Source: Microcella sp.
Lineage (GTDB): Bacteria; Actinomycetota; Actinomycetes; Actinomycetales; Microbacteriaceae
Length of the DNA: 6,280 nt
Direction of reading: 5' to 3'
NCBI GenBank assembly: GCA_020216895.1
Contig: JAIWOM010000088.1
Coordinates: 1 to 6,280 of the forward strand
Part shown: positions 1 through 4,917 of the stretch, piece after piece
Layout: each line of letters opens with the position of its first letter
Numbering within the stretch: position 1 is the first letter of the stretch
The notes under the pieces: generated by a model
Database searches by the model: none
What the model saw: only the letters and a program-made list of their open reading frames with translations
Told to the model about the DNA's origin: nothing
Program-made: the position numbers and the translations under genes

Positions 1-265
1 GGCGTACCGCGTCGGCGACGCCCGCCACGAGCGGAGCCTCCGGTCCGATGACGACGAGCTCGATGTCGTTGTCGACCGCGTAGTCGGCGACGACGTCGCC
101 GCGGGTCGCGTCGAGGGCCACGACGGGCACGGCGGTCGCGATGCCCGCGTTGCCGGGGGCCGCGGTGATCTCGTGGGCGGGAGCGCCGGCGGCATCGCGC
201 TCGCGCAGCAGGGCCGTGATGATGGCGTGCTCCCGCGCGCCCGAGCCGAGGACGAGGATTCTCAC
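1..265 (-). CDS. purD: Phosphoribosylamine--glycine ligase (GAR synthetase), N-terminal part, cut by window edge
   Basis: This is the N-terminal 88 codons of PurD, the cytosolic ATP-dependent ligase that joins 5-phosphoribosylamine and glycine to make glycinamide ribonucleotide, step 2 of purine synthesis. The reverse strand reads VRILVLGSGAREHAI at residues 1-15, the glycine-rich start of the PurD N-domain, then APGNAG (36-41) and IGPEAPLVAGVADAVR (73-88), all characteristic of the family. The ATP-grasp and C-terminal domains lie beyond position 1. The GTG start at 265 is chosen because it begins the conserved RILVLGSGAREH motif directly and lies 6 bases after TAGGCT, a leaderless arrangement. 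The gene diverges from the SCP-like gene across 55 bp. Family identity is clear; only completeness is unknown. Confidence 0.95.
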   Translation of the reverse strand, partial: MRILVLGSGAREHAIITALLRERDAAGAPAHEITAAPGNAGIATAVPVVALDATRGDVVADYAVDNDIELVVIGPEAPLVAGVADAVR

Positions 266-271
266 CCGGTC

Positions 272-277
272 AGCCTA
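272..277 (-). promoter_or_regulatory. -10 element for leaderless purD
   Basis: On the reverse strand TAGGCT fits TANNNT and ends 6 bases before the purD GTG at 265. Transcription would therefore begin at or next to the start codon. No good -35 hexamer is visible. Inferred from spacing, not from transcript data. Confidence 0.55.
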
Positions 278-308
278 GCGAGCGCCGCGCCGTCGCCCCG
301 GGGGAGCG

Positions 309-314
309 TAGCCT
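309..314 (+). promoter_or_regulatory. -10 element for leaderless SCP-like gene
   Basis: TAGCCT fits TANNNT and ends 6 bases before the GTG at 321, mirroring the purD promoter on the other strand of the same 55-bp spacer. No Shine-Dalgarno sequence is present between it and the start, which supports leaderless initiation. No clear -35 is seen. Confidence 0.55.
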
Positions 315-320
315 CGACCC

Positions 321-698
321 GTGGCGAGAGCGCGCATCGACGAGACCGCGGGGCGGGATGCGGTGCTCGCCGTGCTGGCGAGTGGCGAGCATCCCGACCG
401 CACGCCTCCCGACCGCACCGTGATGGCGCTCGCCGTGCGCTACCTGCTGCAGACGCTCGCCGAGGCCAGCCCCGGCAAGAGCGTGGAGGTGCGCGTGCCG
501 CCGTTCGGCGCCGTGCAGGCCGTGGAGGGCCCGAAGCACACCCGCGGCACCCCGCCCAACGTCGTCGAGCTCGACCCGCCGACTTTCCTCGCGATCGCGA
601 CCGGCGGTCTCGACTGGGCGAGCGCCGTCGCCGCGGGCCGTGTGCACGCCTCGGGCGCCCGCTCCGATCTCTCGGGGCTCTTCCCGCTCGCGTATTGA
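321..698 (+). CDS. SCP2-like (sterol carrier family) small protein
   Basis: A 125-residue soluble protein resembling the actinobacterial 'bacterial SCP ortholog' family, which has the fold of sterol carrier protein 2. An N-terminal helical part (residues 5-50, including RTVMALAVRYLLQTLAE) precedes a core with VEVRVPPFGAVQAVEG (55-70), PPNVVELDPPTFLAIATG (78-95), then DWA (98-100) and an ending SGARSDLSGLFPL (111-123). The alternation of a hydrophobic strand, a VELDP strand and a W-containing helix is what suggests the family. The ligand and cellular role are unknown. As I recall, a protein of this kind also lies just before purF in mycobacteria, so it is probably a conserved neighbour of the purine genes. 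The GTG at 321 is supported by the TANNNT hexamer 6 bases upstream. There is no signal peptide or membrane segment. Confidence in the gene is high and in the family moderate. Confidence 0.85.
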   Translation: MARARIDETAGRDAVLAVLASGEHPDRTPPDRTVMALAVRYLLQTLAEASPGKSVEVRVPPFGAVQAVEGPKHTRGTPPNVVELDPPTFLAIATGGLDWASAVAAGRVHASGARSDLSGLFPLAY

Positions 699-720
699 CC
701 AGCCACTCAGCGCCGTGCGC

Positions 721-726
721 CAGAAT
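721..726 (+). promoter_or_regulatory. Possible -10 element for leaderless membrane-protein gene
   Basis: CAGAAT, one mismatch from TANNNT, ends 6 bases before the GTG at 733, the same spacing as at purD and the SCP-like gene. TTGACC at 695-700 resembles a -35 but is 20 bases away, longer than usual. This is a weaker case than the other leaderless sites; read-through from the upstream gene is equally possible. Confidence 0.35.
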
Positions 727-732
727 GAGGGC

Positions 733-1065
733 GTGACTGAGCCGACGGGCACCCCCGAGCCGACGACCGAGCGCGCCACCGTGCAGGTGCGGCGCGCGCC
801 GAAGATCCCCGCCTTCATGGTGGTCGGCGGCCTCATCGGGTTCCTCGCCACGCTCGTCGCGACGAGCCTCTTCCCTGCCGACCCGCTCGTCGGGTTCGCC
901 GCGCTGCTCGGCTACTTCTCGATCTACGGCGTCACGGCGGGCGTGCTGATCGGCGCGATCATCGGCGTCGTGCTCGACCGCCGCTCGCAGAAGAGCGTGC
1001 GCACGGTCGCCGCCGAGCGGCAGGTCGTCGACGCGGCCCCGCTGGAGGGCGAGCTGGAGGACTGA
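733..1065 (+). CDS. Small two-helix membrane protein, function unknown
   Basis: A 110-residue protein with a polar, Pro/Thr/Glu-rich N-terminus (residues 1-22) and two hydrophobic segments: about 28-47 (starting FMVVGGLIGFLATLVA) and about 55-81 (including YGVTAGVLIGAIIGVVL). A positively charged stretch (DRRSQKSVR, 82-90) and an acidic C-terminus (EGELED) follow. By the positive-inside rule the hydrophilic C-terminus is probably cytoplasmic. The second helix is rich in small residues (GxxxG-like spacing), which would allow helix packing or self-association. I do not recognise a catalytic motif and do not assign a function. The reading frame is open further upstream, but GTG 733 is preferred because earlier starts lie inside the SCP-like gene and because a -10-like hexamer sits 6 bases before it. 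It lies 34 bp after the SCP-like gene and may be co-transcribed with it. Confidence 0.8.
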   Translation: MTEPTGTPEPTTERATVQVRRAPKIPAFMVVGGLIGFLATLVATSLFPADPLVGFAALLGYFSIYGVTAGVLIGAIIGVVLDRRSQKSVRTVAAERQVVDAAPLEGELED

Positions 1066-1094
1066 CCGGGCGCCCCGATCCGCGCCCGCAGCGT

Positions 1095-1106
1095 GCTCAG
1101 CTGAGC
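1095..1106. repeat. 12-bp perfect palindrome at the purF stop codon
   Basis: GCTCAGCTGAGC reads the same on both strands and covers the end of purF (the final codons Leu-Ser-stop). It lies at the convergent junction with the membrane-protein gene. It has no loop and no T-tract, so it is not a canonical intrinsic terminator, and chance is a reasonable explanation. Confidence 0.4.
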
Positions 1107-2554
1107 TGGTTCTCCTCCACCCACCGCAGGTACTCGGGGGTGACGGTGCCGGTGACGTACTCGCCGGTGAAGCAGCTCATCTCGAGCTCGGTGACGTCGC
1201 TGCCCTCGATGATCGCGGCCTGCATGTCCTCGACCTCCTGGTAGATCAGGTGGTCGCTGCCGAGCTCGGTGTTGATCTCGGGAATCTTGCGGCCGTGCGC
1301 GATGAGCTCGCGGCGCGTCGGCATGTTGATGCCGTAGACGTGCGGGTAGCGCACGGGCGGCGCCGCCGAGGTGAAGGTGACCTTGTTGGCACCGGCAGCG
1401 CGGGCCATCTCGACGATCTCCTTCGACGTCGTGCCGCGCACGATCGAGTCGTCGACGATCAGGATGTTCTTGCCGGCGAACTCGGACGACATCGCGTTGA
1501 GCTTCTGCTTCACGCTCTTCTTGCGGGTCTCCTGCCCCGGCATGATGAACGTGCGCCCGACATAGCGGTTCTTGTAGAAGCCCTCGCGGTACGGGATGCC
1601 CAGCTTCTGCGCCACCTGCATCGCCGCCGGCCGCGACGAGTCGGGAATCGGCATGACGACGTCGATGTCGCCCATCGGGGTGTAGCGGGCGATGGTGTCG
1701 GCGAGCCGATCGCCGAGCCGCAGCCGCGCCTCGTAGACCGAGATGCCGTTCATGATCGAGTCGGGGCGCGCGAGGTAGACGTACTCGAACGAGCAGGGGA
1801 TCAGCCGCGGGTTGGCGGCGCACTGGCGGGCGATCATCTCGCCGCCGGTCGTGATGAACACGGCCTCGCCGGGGGCGACCTCGCGCACGGTCTCGTATCC
1901 GCCCGCCTCGAGCACGAGCGACTCGCTCGCCACCACCCACTCGTCGCCCGTGAGACCCGCGGAGCGGCGCCCGAGCACGAGCGGCCGGATGCCGAACGGG
2001 TCGCGGAAGGCGAGCATCCCGTGCCCCGCGATCAGGGCGATCGCCGCGTACGAGCCCTCGACGCGCTCGTGCAGGCGGCTGATGGCCGCGAACACCTGGT
2101 CGGGGTCGAGGTCGGCGCCGGTGACCTGCGCCTGCAGCTCGTGAGCGAGCACGTTGACGAGCAGCTCGGTGTCGCTCGAGGTGTTGAGGTGCCGGCGGTC
2201 GACCTCGAACAGCTCGCGCGTGAGCTCGCGCGTGTTCGTGAGGTTGCCGTTGTGCACGAGGATGATGCCGTACGGCGCGTTCACGTAGAACGGCTGCGCC
2301 TCTTCCTCACTGGACGCGGAGCCGCGGGTCGCGTAGCGCACATGCCCGAGCCCCATGGTGCCGAGCAGGCTGCGCATGTCGCGGGTGCGGTACGCCTCGC
2401 GCACCTGGCCCTTCGCCTTGGCCATGTGCAGCACGCGGCCCTCGGCGGTGGCGATGCCCGTCGAGTCCTGCCCACGATGCTGCAGAAGGGCGAGTGCGTC
2501 GTACACCTGCTGGTTGACGGGGCTCGTTGAGACGAGACCGACGATGCCGCACAT
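1097..2554 (-). CDS. purF: Amidophosphoribosyltransferase (glutamine PRPP amidotransferase)
   Basis: PurF makes 5-phosphoribosylamine from PRPP and glutamine, the committed step of purine synthesis, in the cytosol. The protein is complete at 485 residues. The N-terminal glutaminase half starts MCGIVGLVS with Cys2 as the expected nucleophile after Met removal and no propeptide. It also has LQHRGQDSTGIA (24-35), HVRYATRG (71-78), HNGNLTN (101-107) and SSDTE (126-130). The phosphoribosyltransferase half has the PRPP loop ILIVDDSIVRGTTSKE (364-379). Of the Fe-S ligands known from the Bacillus subtilis enzyme, Cys254 and Cys461 remain but the other two positions appear to be His405 and Glu458, so a 4Fe-4S cluster is unlikely. 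The C-terminal half (YPHVYGINMPTRRELIAHG, 403-421) resembles the cluster-free E. coli type. The ATG at 2554 is fixed by the Cys2 requirement. The gene diverges from purM and converges with the membrane-protein gene. Confidence 0.97.
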   Translation of the reverse strand: MCGIVGLVSTSPVNQQVYDALALLQHRGQDSTGIATAEGRVLHMAKAKGQVREAYRTRDMRSLLGTMGLGHVRYATRGSASSEEEAQPFYVNAPYGIILVHNGNLTNTRELTRELFEVDRRHLNTSSDTELLVNVLAHELQAQVTGADLDPDQVFAAISRLHERVEGSYAAIALIAGHGMLAFRDPFGIRPLVLGRRSAGLTGDEWVVASESLVLEAGGYETVREVAPGEAVFITTGGEMIARQCAANPRLIPCSFEYVYLARPDSIMNGISVYEARLRLGDRLADTIARYTPMGDIDVVMPIPDSSRPAAMQVAQKLGIPYREGFYKNRYVGRTFIMPGQETRKKSVKQKLNAMSSEFAGKNILIVDDSIVRGTTSKEIVEMARAAGANKVTFTSAAPPVRYPHVYGINMPTRRELIAHGRKIPEINTELGSDHLIYQEVEDMQAAIIEGSDVTELEMSCFTGEYVTGTVTPEYLRWVEENQLS

Positions 2555-2567
2555 GCGGGGCGTGCTC

Positions 2568-2611
2568 CAGACCGTAAGGTTGACGGTGACTGAGGCCAGT
2601 CTGACAGACCG
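2568..2611. repeat. Short repeats in the divergent purF/purM spacer
   Basis: The 73-bp spacer carries CAGACCG twice in direct orientation (2568-2574 and 2605-2611), plus two overlapping inverted repeats: GACTG/CAGTC (2588-2592 and 2597-2601) and GTCTG-A-CAGAC (2599-2609). Such clustering between two purine genes could be an operator region, but no known regulator site was recognised and the arms are only 5-7 bp. Confidence 0.45.
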
Positions 2612-2617
2612 CGGAAC

Positions 2618-2622
2618 GGAAG
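2618..2622 (+). promoter_or_regulatory. Ribosome binding site of purM
   Basis: GGAAG lies 5 bases before the ATG at 2628. It decides the start among several in-frame upstream starts that fall inside the oppositely read purF gene. purM does not have a TANNNT hexamer 6-7 bases upstream, so unlike several neighbours it has a leader. Confidence 0.6.
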
Positions 2623-2627
2623 AACGA

Positions 2628-3722
2628 ATGACGAACTCCTACGCCGCCGCCGGAGTCGACACCGCCGCGGGCGACCGCGCCGTCGAGCTCATGAAGGCCT
2701 CCGTCGCCGCGACCCACGGTCGCGAGGTGCTCGGCGGGGTCGGCGGCTTCGCCGGGCTGTGGGATGCCTCGGCGCTGCGTGACTACCGCCGCCCGCTGCT
2801 CGCCACCAGCACCGACGGCGTCGGCACGAAGGTCGCGATCGCGCAGGCCCTCGATATCCACGACACGATCGGGCAAGACCTGGTGGCGATGGTCGTCGAC
2901 GACATCGTCGTGGTCGGCGCGAGGCCGCTGTTCATGACCGACTACATCGCCTGCGGCAAGGTGCACCCCGAGCGCATCGCCGCCATCGTGCGCGGCATCG
3001 CCGAGGCCTGCGCCGCGACCGGCACCGCGCTCGTCGGCGGCGAGACCGCCGAGCACCCCGGCCTGCTCGGCCCCGACGACTACGACGTCGCCGGCGCCGC
3101 GGTCGGCGTGGTCGAGGCCGCCGACGTGCTCGGCCCCGAGCGCGTGCAGCACGGCGACGTCGTCATCGCGATGGCCAGCTCGGGCCTGCACAGCAACGGC
3201 TTCTCGCTCGTGCGGCACATCCTCGCCACGAAGAAGATCGGGTACCACGACGAGCTTCCCGAGTTGGGCGGGGTCGTCGGCCGCGCGCTGCTCGAGCCGA
3301 CCGCGCTCTACACCGCGCCGCTGCTCGACGTTCTCGCCGAGCTGCCCGGCGCCGTGCACGCCCTCAGCCACGTGACGGGCGGCGGCATCGCGGCGAACCT
3401 CGCGCGCGTGCTGCCTGTCGGATCCTGGGCCGAGCTCGACCGCGGCTCGTGGAGCCCGCCCACTGTGTTCCGGGTGCTCTGCGAGCTGTCGGGCGACTCG
3501 CTCGAGTCGACCGAGGGCACGTGGAACCTCGGGGTCGGGATGCTCGCCGTCGTCGCGCACGACAGCGCGAGCTCCGTCATCCGCGCGCTCGAGAGCCGCG
3601 GCGTGCCCGCGTGGGTCGCCGGCCGCGTCTCGACGACCGCGCACGACCTCACCGGGTTCGAGCAGGGTGCGAAGGGCGTCGACGGCGGGGCCGTGAAGCT
3701 CGTCGGCACCTACGCGGAGTAG
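2628..3722 (+). CDS. purM: Phosphoribosylformylglycinamidine cyclo-ligase (AIR synthetase)
   Basis: PurM closes the imidazole ring, converting FGAM and ATP to aminoimidazole ribonucleotide (AIR), step 5 of purine synthesis, in the cytosol. It works as a homodimer in characterised members. The 364-residue length is normal to slightly long for the family (about 345). Motifs in order: SYAAAGVD (4-11), STDGVGTKV (61-69) in the ATP-binding N-domain, MVVDDIVVVGARPLFMTDYI (88-107), the glycine-rich GGETAEHPG (137-145), SGLHSNGFSL (185-194), HVTGGGIAANLAR (248-260) and NLGVGM (300-305). All signature stretches are intact, so the enzyme should be active. The ATG at 2628 is chosen from the GGAAG ribosome site and because the protein then begins just before SYAAAGVD. 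It diverges from purF and converges with the toxin gene across 23 bp. Confidence 0.97.
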   Translation: MTNSYAAAGVDTAAGDRAVELMKASVAATHGREVLGGVGGFAGLWDASALRDYRRPLLATSTDGVGTKVAIAQALDIHDTIGQDLVAMVVDDIVVVGARPLFMTDYIACGKVHPERIAAIVRGIAEACAATGTALVGGETAEHPGLLGPDDYDVAGAAVGVVEAADVLGPERVQHGDVVIAMASSGLHSNGFSLVRHILATKKIGYHDELPELGGVVGRALLEPTALYTAPLLDVLAELPGAVHALSHVTGGGIAANLARVLPVGSWAELDRGSWSPPTVFRVLCELSGDSLESTEGTWNLGVGMLAVVAHDSASSVIRALESRGVPAWVAGRVSTTAHDLTGFEQGAKGVDGGAVKLVGTYAE

Positions 3723-3733
3723 GGTCGCGGTTC

Positions 3734-3761
3734 GCTCGGTGCTGATCAGCGCGGTGCGAGC
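3734..3761. terminator. Possible bidirectional hairpin between purM and vapC
   Basis: Arms GCTCG (3734-3738) and CGAGC (3757-3761) flank a perfect 10-bp palindrome GCTGATCAGC (3741-3750) at the convergent gene ends, overlapping the toxin's TGA. No T-tract follows on either strand, so an intrinsic terminator is only a weak suggestion. Confidence 0.25.
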
Positions 3762-4138
3762 ACATTGACACCGTTCGCGCGGCACGCCTGCGCGAGGCGC
3801 TCGTCGTAGGTGATCATCGCCTCGAGTTCGTCACCGAGGCTCAGCGCCGCGGCCAGGTGCAGTGCGTCGAGTGAACGCAGCATGCTCGGGTCCAACCGTC
3901 CGGCGGCCTCGAAAGTGTCGGTCGTCACTGTGAGGAGCACGAGTGAGTCCAGCACCGCGCGCGCGGTGACCACCTGCTCCGGCGCCCCGCGACGCACCGC
4001 GCGGATGACCTCCGTTCGGGCGAGATCGCTCGATACGGCGGTGGTCGCAGAACCCTCCAGGAGGCCGCGGAGCGCAGCCGACTCTGGTTCGGCGACGACT
4101 AGCTTCAGCAGCGCCGACGTGTCGACGTACACCGCCAC
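3746..4138 (-). CDS. vapC: PIN-domain (VapC-family) ribonuclease toxin
   Basis: A 130-residue PIN-domain protein, the toxin of a type II toxin-antitoxin pair. VapC toxins are Mg-dependent RNases that cut structured RNAs such as tRNA or the rRNA sarcin-ricin loop; the target of this one cannot be read from sequence. The four acidic residues of the PIN active site are all present: Asp6 in VYVDTSALLKL, Glu43 in LARTEVIRAV, Asp91 in SLDALHLAAA and Asp112 in ITYDERLAQA. Length and order are normal, so the toxin looks intact. The GTG at 4138 lies 3 bases after the antitoxin stop (TGA-CTC-GTG), indicating translational coupling and a single transcript. It lies tail-to-tail with purM. The gene symbol reflects family membership only. 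Confidence 0.93.
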   Translation of the reverse strand: MAVYVDTSALLKLVVAEPESAALRGLLEGSATTAVSSDLARTEVIRAVRRGAPEQVVTARAVLDSLVLLTVTTDTFEAAGRLDPSMLRSLDALHLAAALSLGDELEAMITYDERLAQACRANGVNVLAPR

Positions 4139-4141
4139 GAG

Positions 4142-4405
4142 TCAGTACCGCTCGGCGTCGCGCATCTCGGCGAGCACCGACGTCAGGGGCGAGTTCTCGA
4201 GCGGAGCGGGCAGCGACGCGAGGCTGCGCCGGGCCGGGCGCGCGGTGCCGTTGGCCAGCATCCGCTGCAGGGGCGACGCCGCGATGGGCGTGATCTGGGC
4301 GACAGGCCGTCCGCGATCGGTGATCGTGACGATCTCGCCGGCGACCACGTCAGCGACCACCGCGGACGCGTTCTGCTTGAGGGCACGAATGCCGACCTCT
4401 GCCAT
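4142..4405 (-). CDS. Phd/YefM-family antitoxin
   Basis: An 87-residue antitoxin that would bind and block the PIN toxin encoded just downstream and repress its own promoter. The N-terminal part, from VGIRALKQNASAVVADVVAG (4-23) through VTITDRGRPVAQITPI (26-41), is the Phd/YefM DNA-binding and dimerisation domain ('prevent-host-death' family). The C-terminal tail ending SVLAEMRDAERY (76-87) is the usual toxin-wrapping segment. In-frame ATGs also exist at 4414 and 4447, but the perfect -10 hexamer TACAAT ends 7 bases before 4405, so those starts would lie upstream of or inside the promoter. The ATG at 4405 is therefore preferred, making this a leaderless mRNA. Pairing of a Phd-type antitoxin with a VapC-type toxin is common among actinobacterial modules. 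Confidence 0.92.
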   Translation of the reverse strand: MAEVGIRALKQNASAVVADVVAGEIVTITDRGRPVAQITPIAASPLQRMLANGTARPARRSLASLPAPLENSPLTSVLAEMRDAERY

Positions 4406-4410
4406 GTTCT

Positions 4411-4427
4411 TCATTGTAGAACAATGA
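4411..4427. promoter_or_regulatory. Toxin-antitoxin operator palindrome
   Basis: TCATTGT-AGA-ACAATGA is a perfect inverted repeat with 7-bp arms around a 3-base centre. On the reverse strand it overlaps the -10 element of the antitoxin promoter. A DNA-bound antitoxin dimer here would block RNA polymerase, the standard autoregulation of Phd-type modules. It is also notably AT-rich for this region. Operator function is inferred. Confidence 0.72.
4413..4418 (-). promoter_or_regulatory. -10 element of the antitoxin-toxin operon
   Basis: On the reverse strand TACAAT, one base from the TATAAT consensus, ends 7 bases before the ATG at 4405, placing the transcript start at or beside the start codon. 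It lies inside the operator palindrome. The -35 position (about 4436-4441) has no recognisable consensus. Confidence 0.68.
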
Positions 4428-4473
4428 CGCTCCCCGTGCGCAGGCACGCAGAAGCGACCGACCTCGAGGGCTT

Positions 4474-4505
4474 CCCCACCCGGGAGGCGACCCGGGGAGG
4501 AGGGG
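4474..4505 (-). terminator. GC-rich hairpin after the DUF3073 gene
   Basis: CCCGGG at 4479-4484 and 4491-4496 can pair around the 6-base loop 4485-4490, with CCCC (4474-4477) able to pair with GGGG (4502-4505) outside. It lies 17 bp beyond the DUF3073 stop, in the right place to end that transcript before the antitoxin promoter. There is no T-tract, so it may act only as a pause or processing barrier. Confidence 0.35.
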
Positions 4506-4521
4506 TTGTCGACGGCGACCG

Positions 4522-4740
4522 CTACGCGGTTTGCGCGGCCGGGCCCTGCTCGGCCTCGTCGAGGTCGTCGTCCTCGTCGTCCTCGTCATCGACGAGGTGC
4601 GCCCACTTGTCCTCGTACTCGTCGGCATGCGCCGCCGCAGCGAGCTCGCGCTCGAGCTGCGTCAGGTCGGTGTCGGGCGTGAAGTACTTCAGCTCCCGCG
4701 CCACCTTGGTGTGCTTCGCCTTCTGTCGGCCGCGCCCCAT
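4522..4740 (-). CDS. DUF3073 family small protein
   Basis: A 72-residue protein with the hallmark start of DUF3073: MGRGRQKAKHTKVARELKYF (1-20) followed by TPDTDLTQLERELA (21-34). The N-terminus is strongly basic, the middle is helical, and the C-terminus is intensely acidic: nearly every residue from 51 to 64 is Asp or Glu. Function is unknown; the split charge pattern could suit nucleic-acid or ribosome binding, but that is inference. The family is confined to Actinobacteria as far as I know and is often found near purM. An upstream in-frame GTG at 4755 would add MRGSR, but GAGGGGG (4747-4753) sits 6 bases before the ATG at 4740 as a good ribosome site and the family starts MGRGR, so 4740 is chosen. 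The acidic tail is encoded by a short tandem repeat. Confidence 0.9.
   Translation of the reverse strand: MGRGRQKAKHTKVARELKYFTPDTDLTQLERELAAAAHADEYEDKWAHLVDDEDDEDDDLDEAEQGPAAQTA
4567..4590. repeat. Nine-base tandem repeat coding the acidic tail
   Basis: GTCGTCCTC occurs twice in tandem (4567-4575, 4576-4584), followed by a degenerate GTCATC (4585-4590). Read on the reverse strand it codes Glu-Asp-Asp units in the DUF3073 tail. Being a multiple of three, copy-number changes would lengthen or shorten the tail without frameshift. Confidence 0.6.
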
Positions 4741-4746
4741 GCGTGA

Positions 4747-4753
4747 CCCCCTC
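4747..4753 (-). promoter_or_regulatory. Ribosome binding site of the DUF3073 gene
   Basis: GAGGGGG on the reverse strand lies 6 bases before the ATG at 4740 and overlaps the alternative GTG at 4755, which argues against that earlier start. The gene is thus one of the few here with a clear leader and Shine-Dalgarno sequence. Confidence 0.65.
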
Positions 4754-4792
4754 ACAGTGTGTCGTCGGGTGAGCTAGGGAGAACCCCAGAAT

Positions 4793-4821
4793 GCCCAGTA
4801 GGGACGGTAGAAAAACTGGGC
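4793..4821. repeat. Inverted repeat with A-rich loop upstream of the DUF3073 gene
   Basis: GCCCAGT (4793-4799) and ACTGGGC (4815-4821) are perfect 7-bp arms around a 15-base loop containing GGTAGAAAAA, an unusual A-rich island in this GC-rich DNA. It lies between the divergent DUF3073 and oxidoreductase genes. It could be an operator or a hairpin in the DUF3073 leader; the sequence alone does not decide. Confidence 0.5.
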
Positions 4822-4824
4822 CCG

Positions 4825-4830
4825 AGTCTA
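4825..4830 (-). promoter_or_regulatory. Candidate -10 of the DUF3073 gene
   Basis: On the reverse strand TAGACT matches TANNNT. Transcription would start near 4818 and leave a leader of roughly 78 bases that contains the inverted repeat at 4793-4821 almost entirely. No -35 consensus is evident, so this is tentative. Confidence 0.35.
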
Positions 4831-4911
4831 GCACGCACGGCCCCTCGCGGCCCCCGGGATGCTCGCGCCCCGCCCACCCGTCAGCCCTGGTCGGCGGGCC
4901 GTGCGAACGGG

Positions 4912-4917
4912 TAGCGT
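4912..4917 (+). promoter_or_regulatory. -10 element for leaderless oxidoreductase gene
   Basis: TAGCGT fits TANNNT and ends 7 bases before the GTG at 4925, with no Shine-Dalgarno sequence in between. This supports GTG 4925 as the start and leaderless initiation. No clear -35 is seen. Confidence 0.5.

Noticed and set aside
173..736. Forward frame of 187 codons across purD and the SCP-like gene
   Set aside because: It overlaps both recognised genes in other frames and is Arg/Ala-rich with no domain.
1095..1106. Palindrome at the purF end as an intrinsic terminator
   Set aside because: It has no loop and no T-tract. It is listed only as a repeat.
1250..2530. Long forward open frame of 426 codons opposite purF
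   Set aside because: It is antisense to purF, whose catalytic motifs are intact. The translation is His/Arg/Val/Asp-rich shadow sequence with no family resemblance.
2307..3785. Long reverse-strand open frame of 492 codons opposite purM
   Set aside because: It is antisense to an intact purM and overlaps the start of purF; low-complexity composition and no motif.
4406..4447. N-terminal extension of the antitoxin from upstream ATGs
   Set aside because: The extra codons cover the -10 and the operator palindrome, and the family's usual N-terminus begins at the ATG at 4405.
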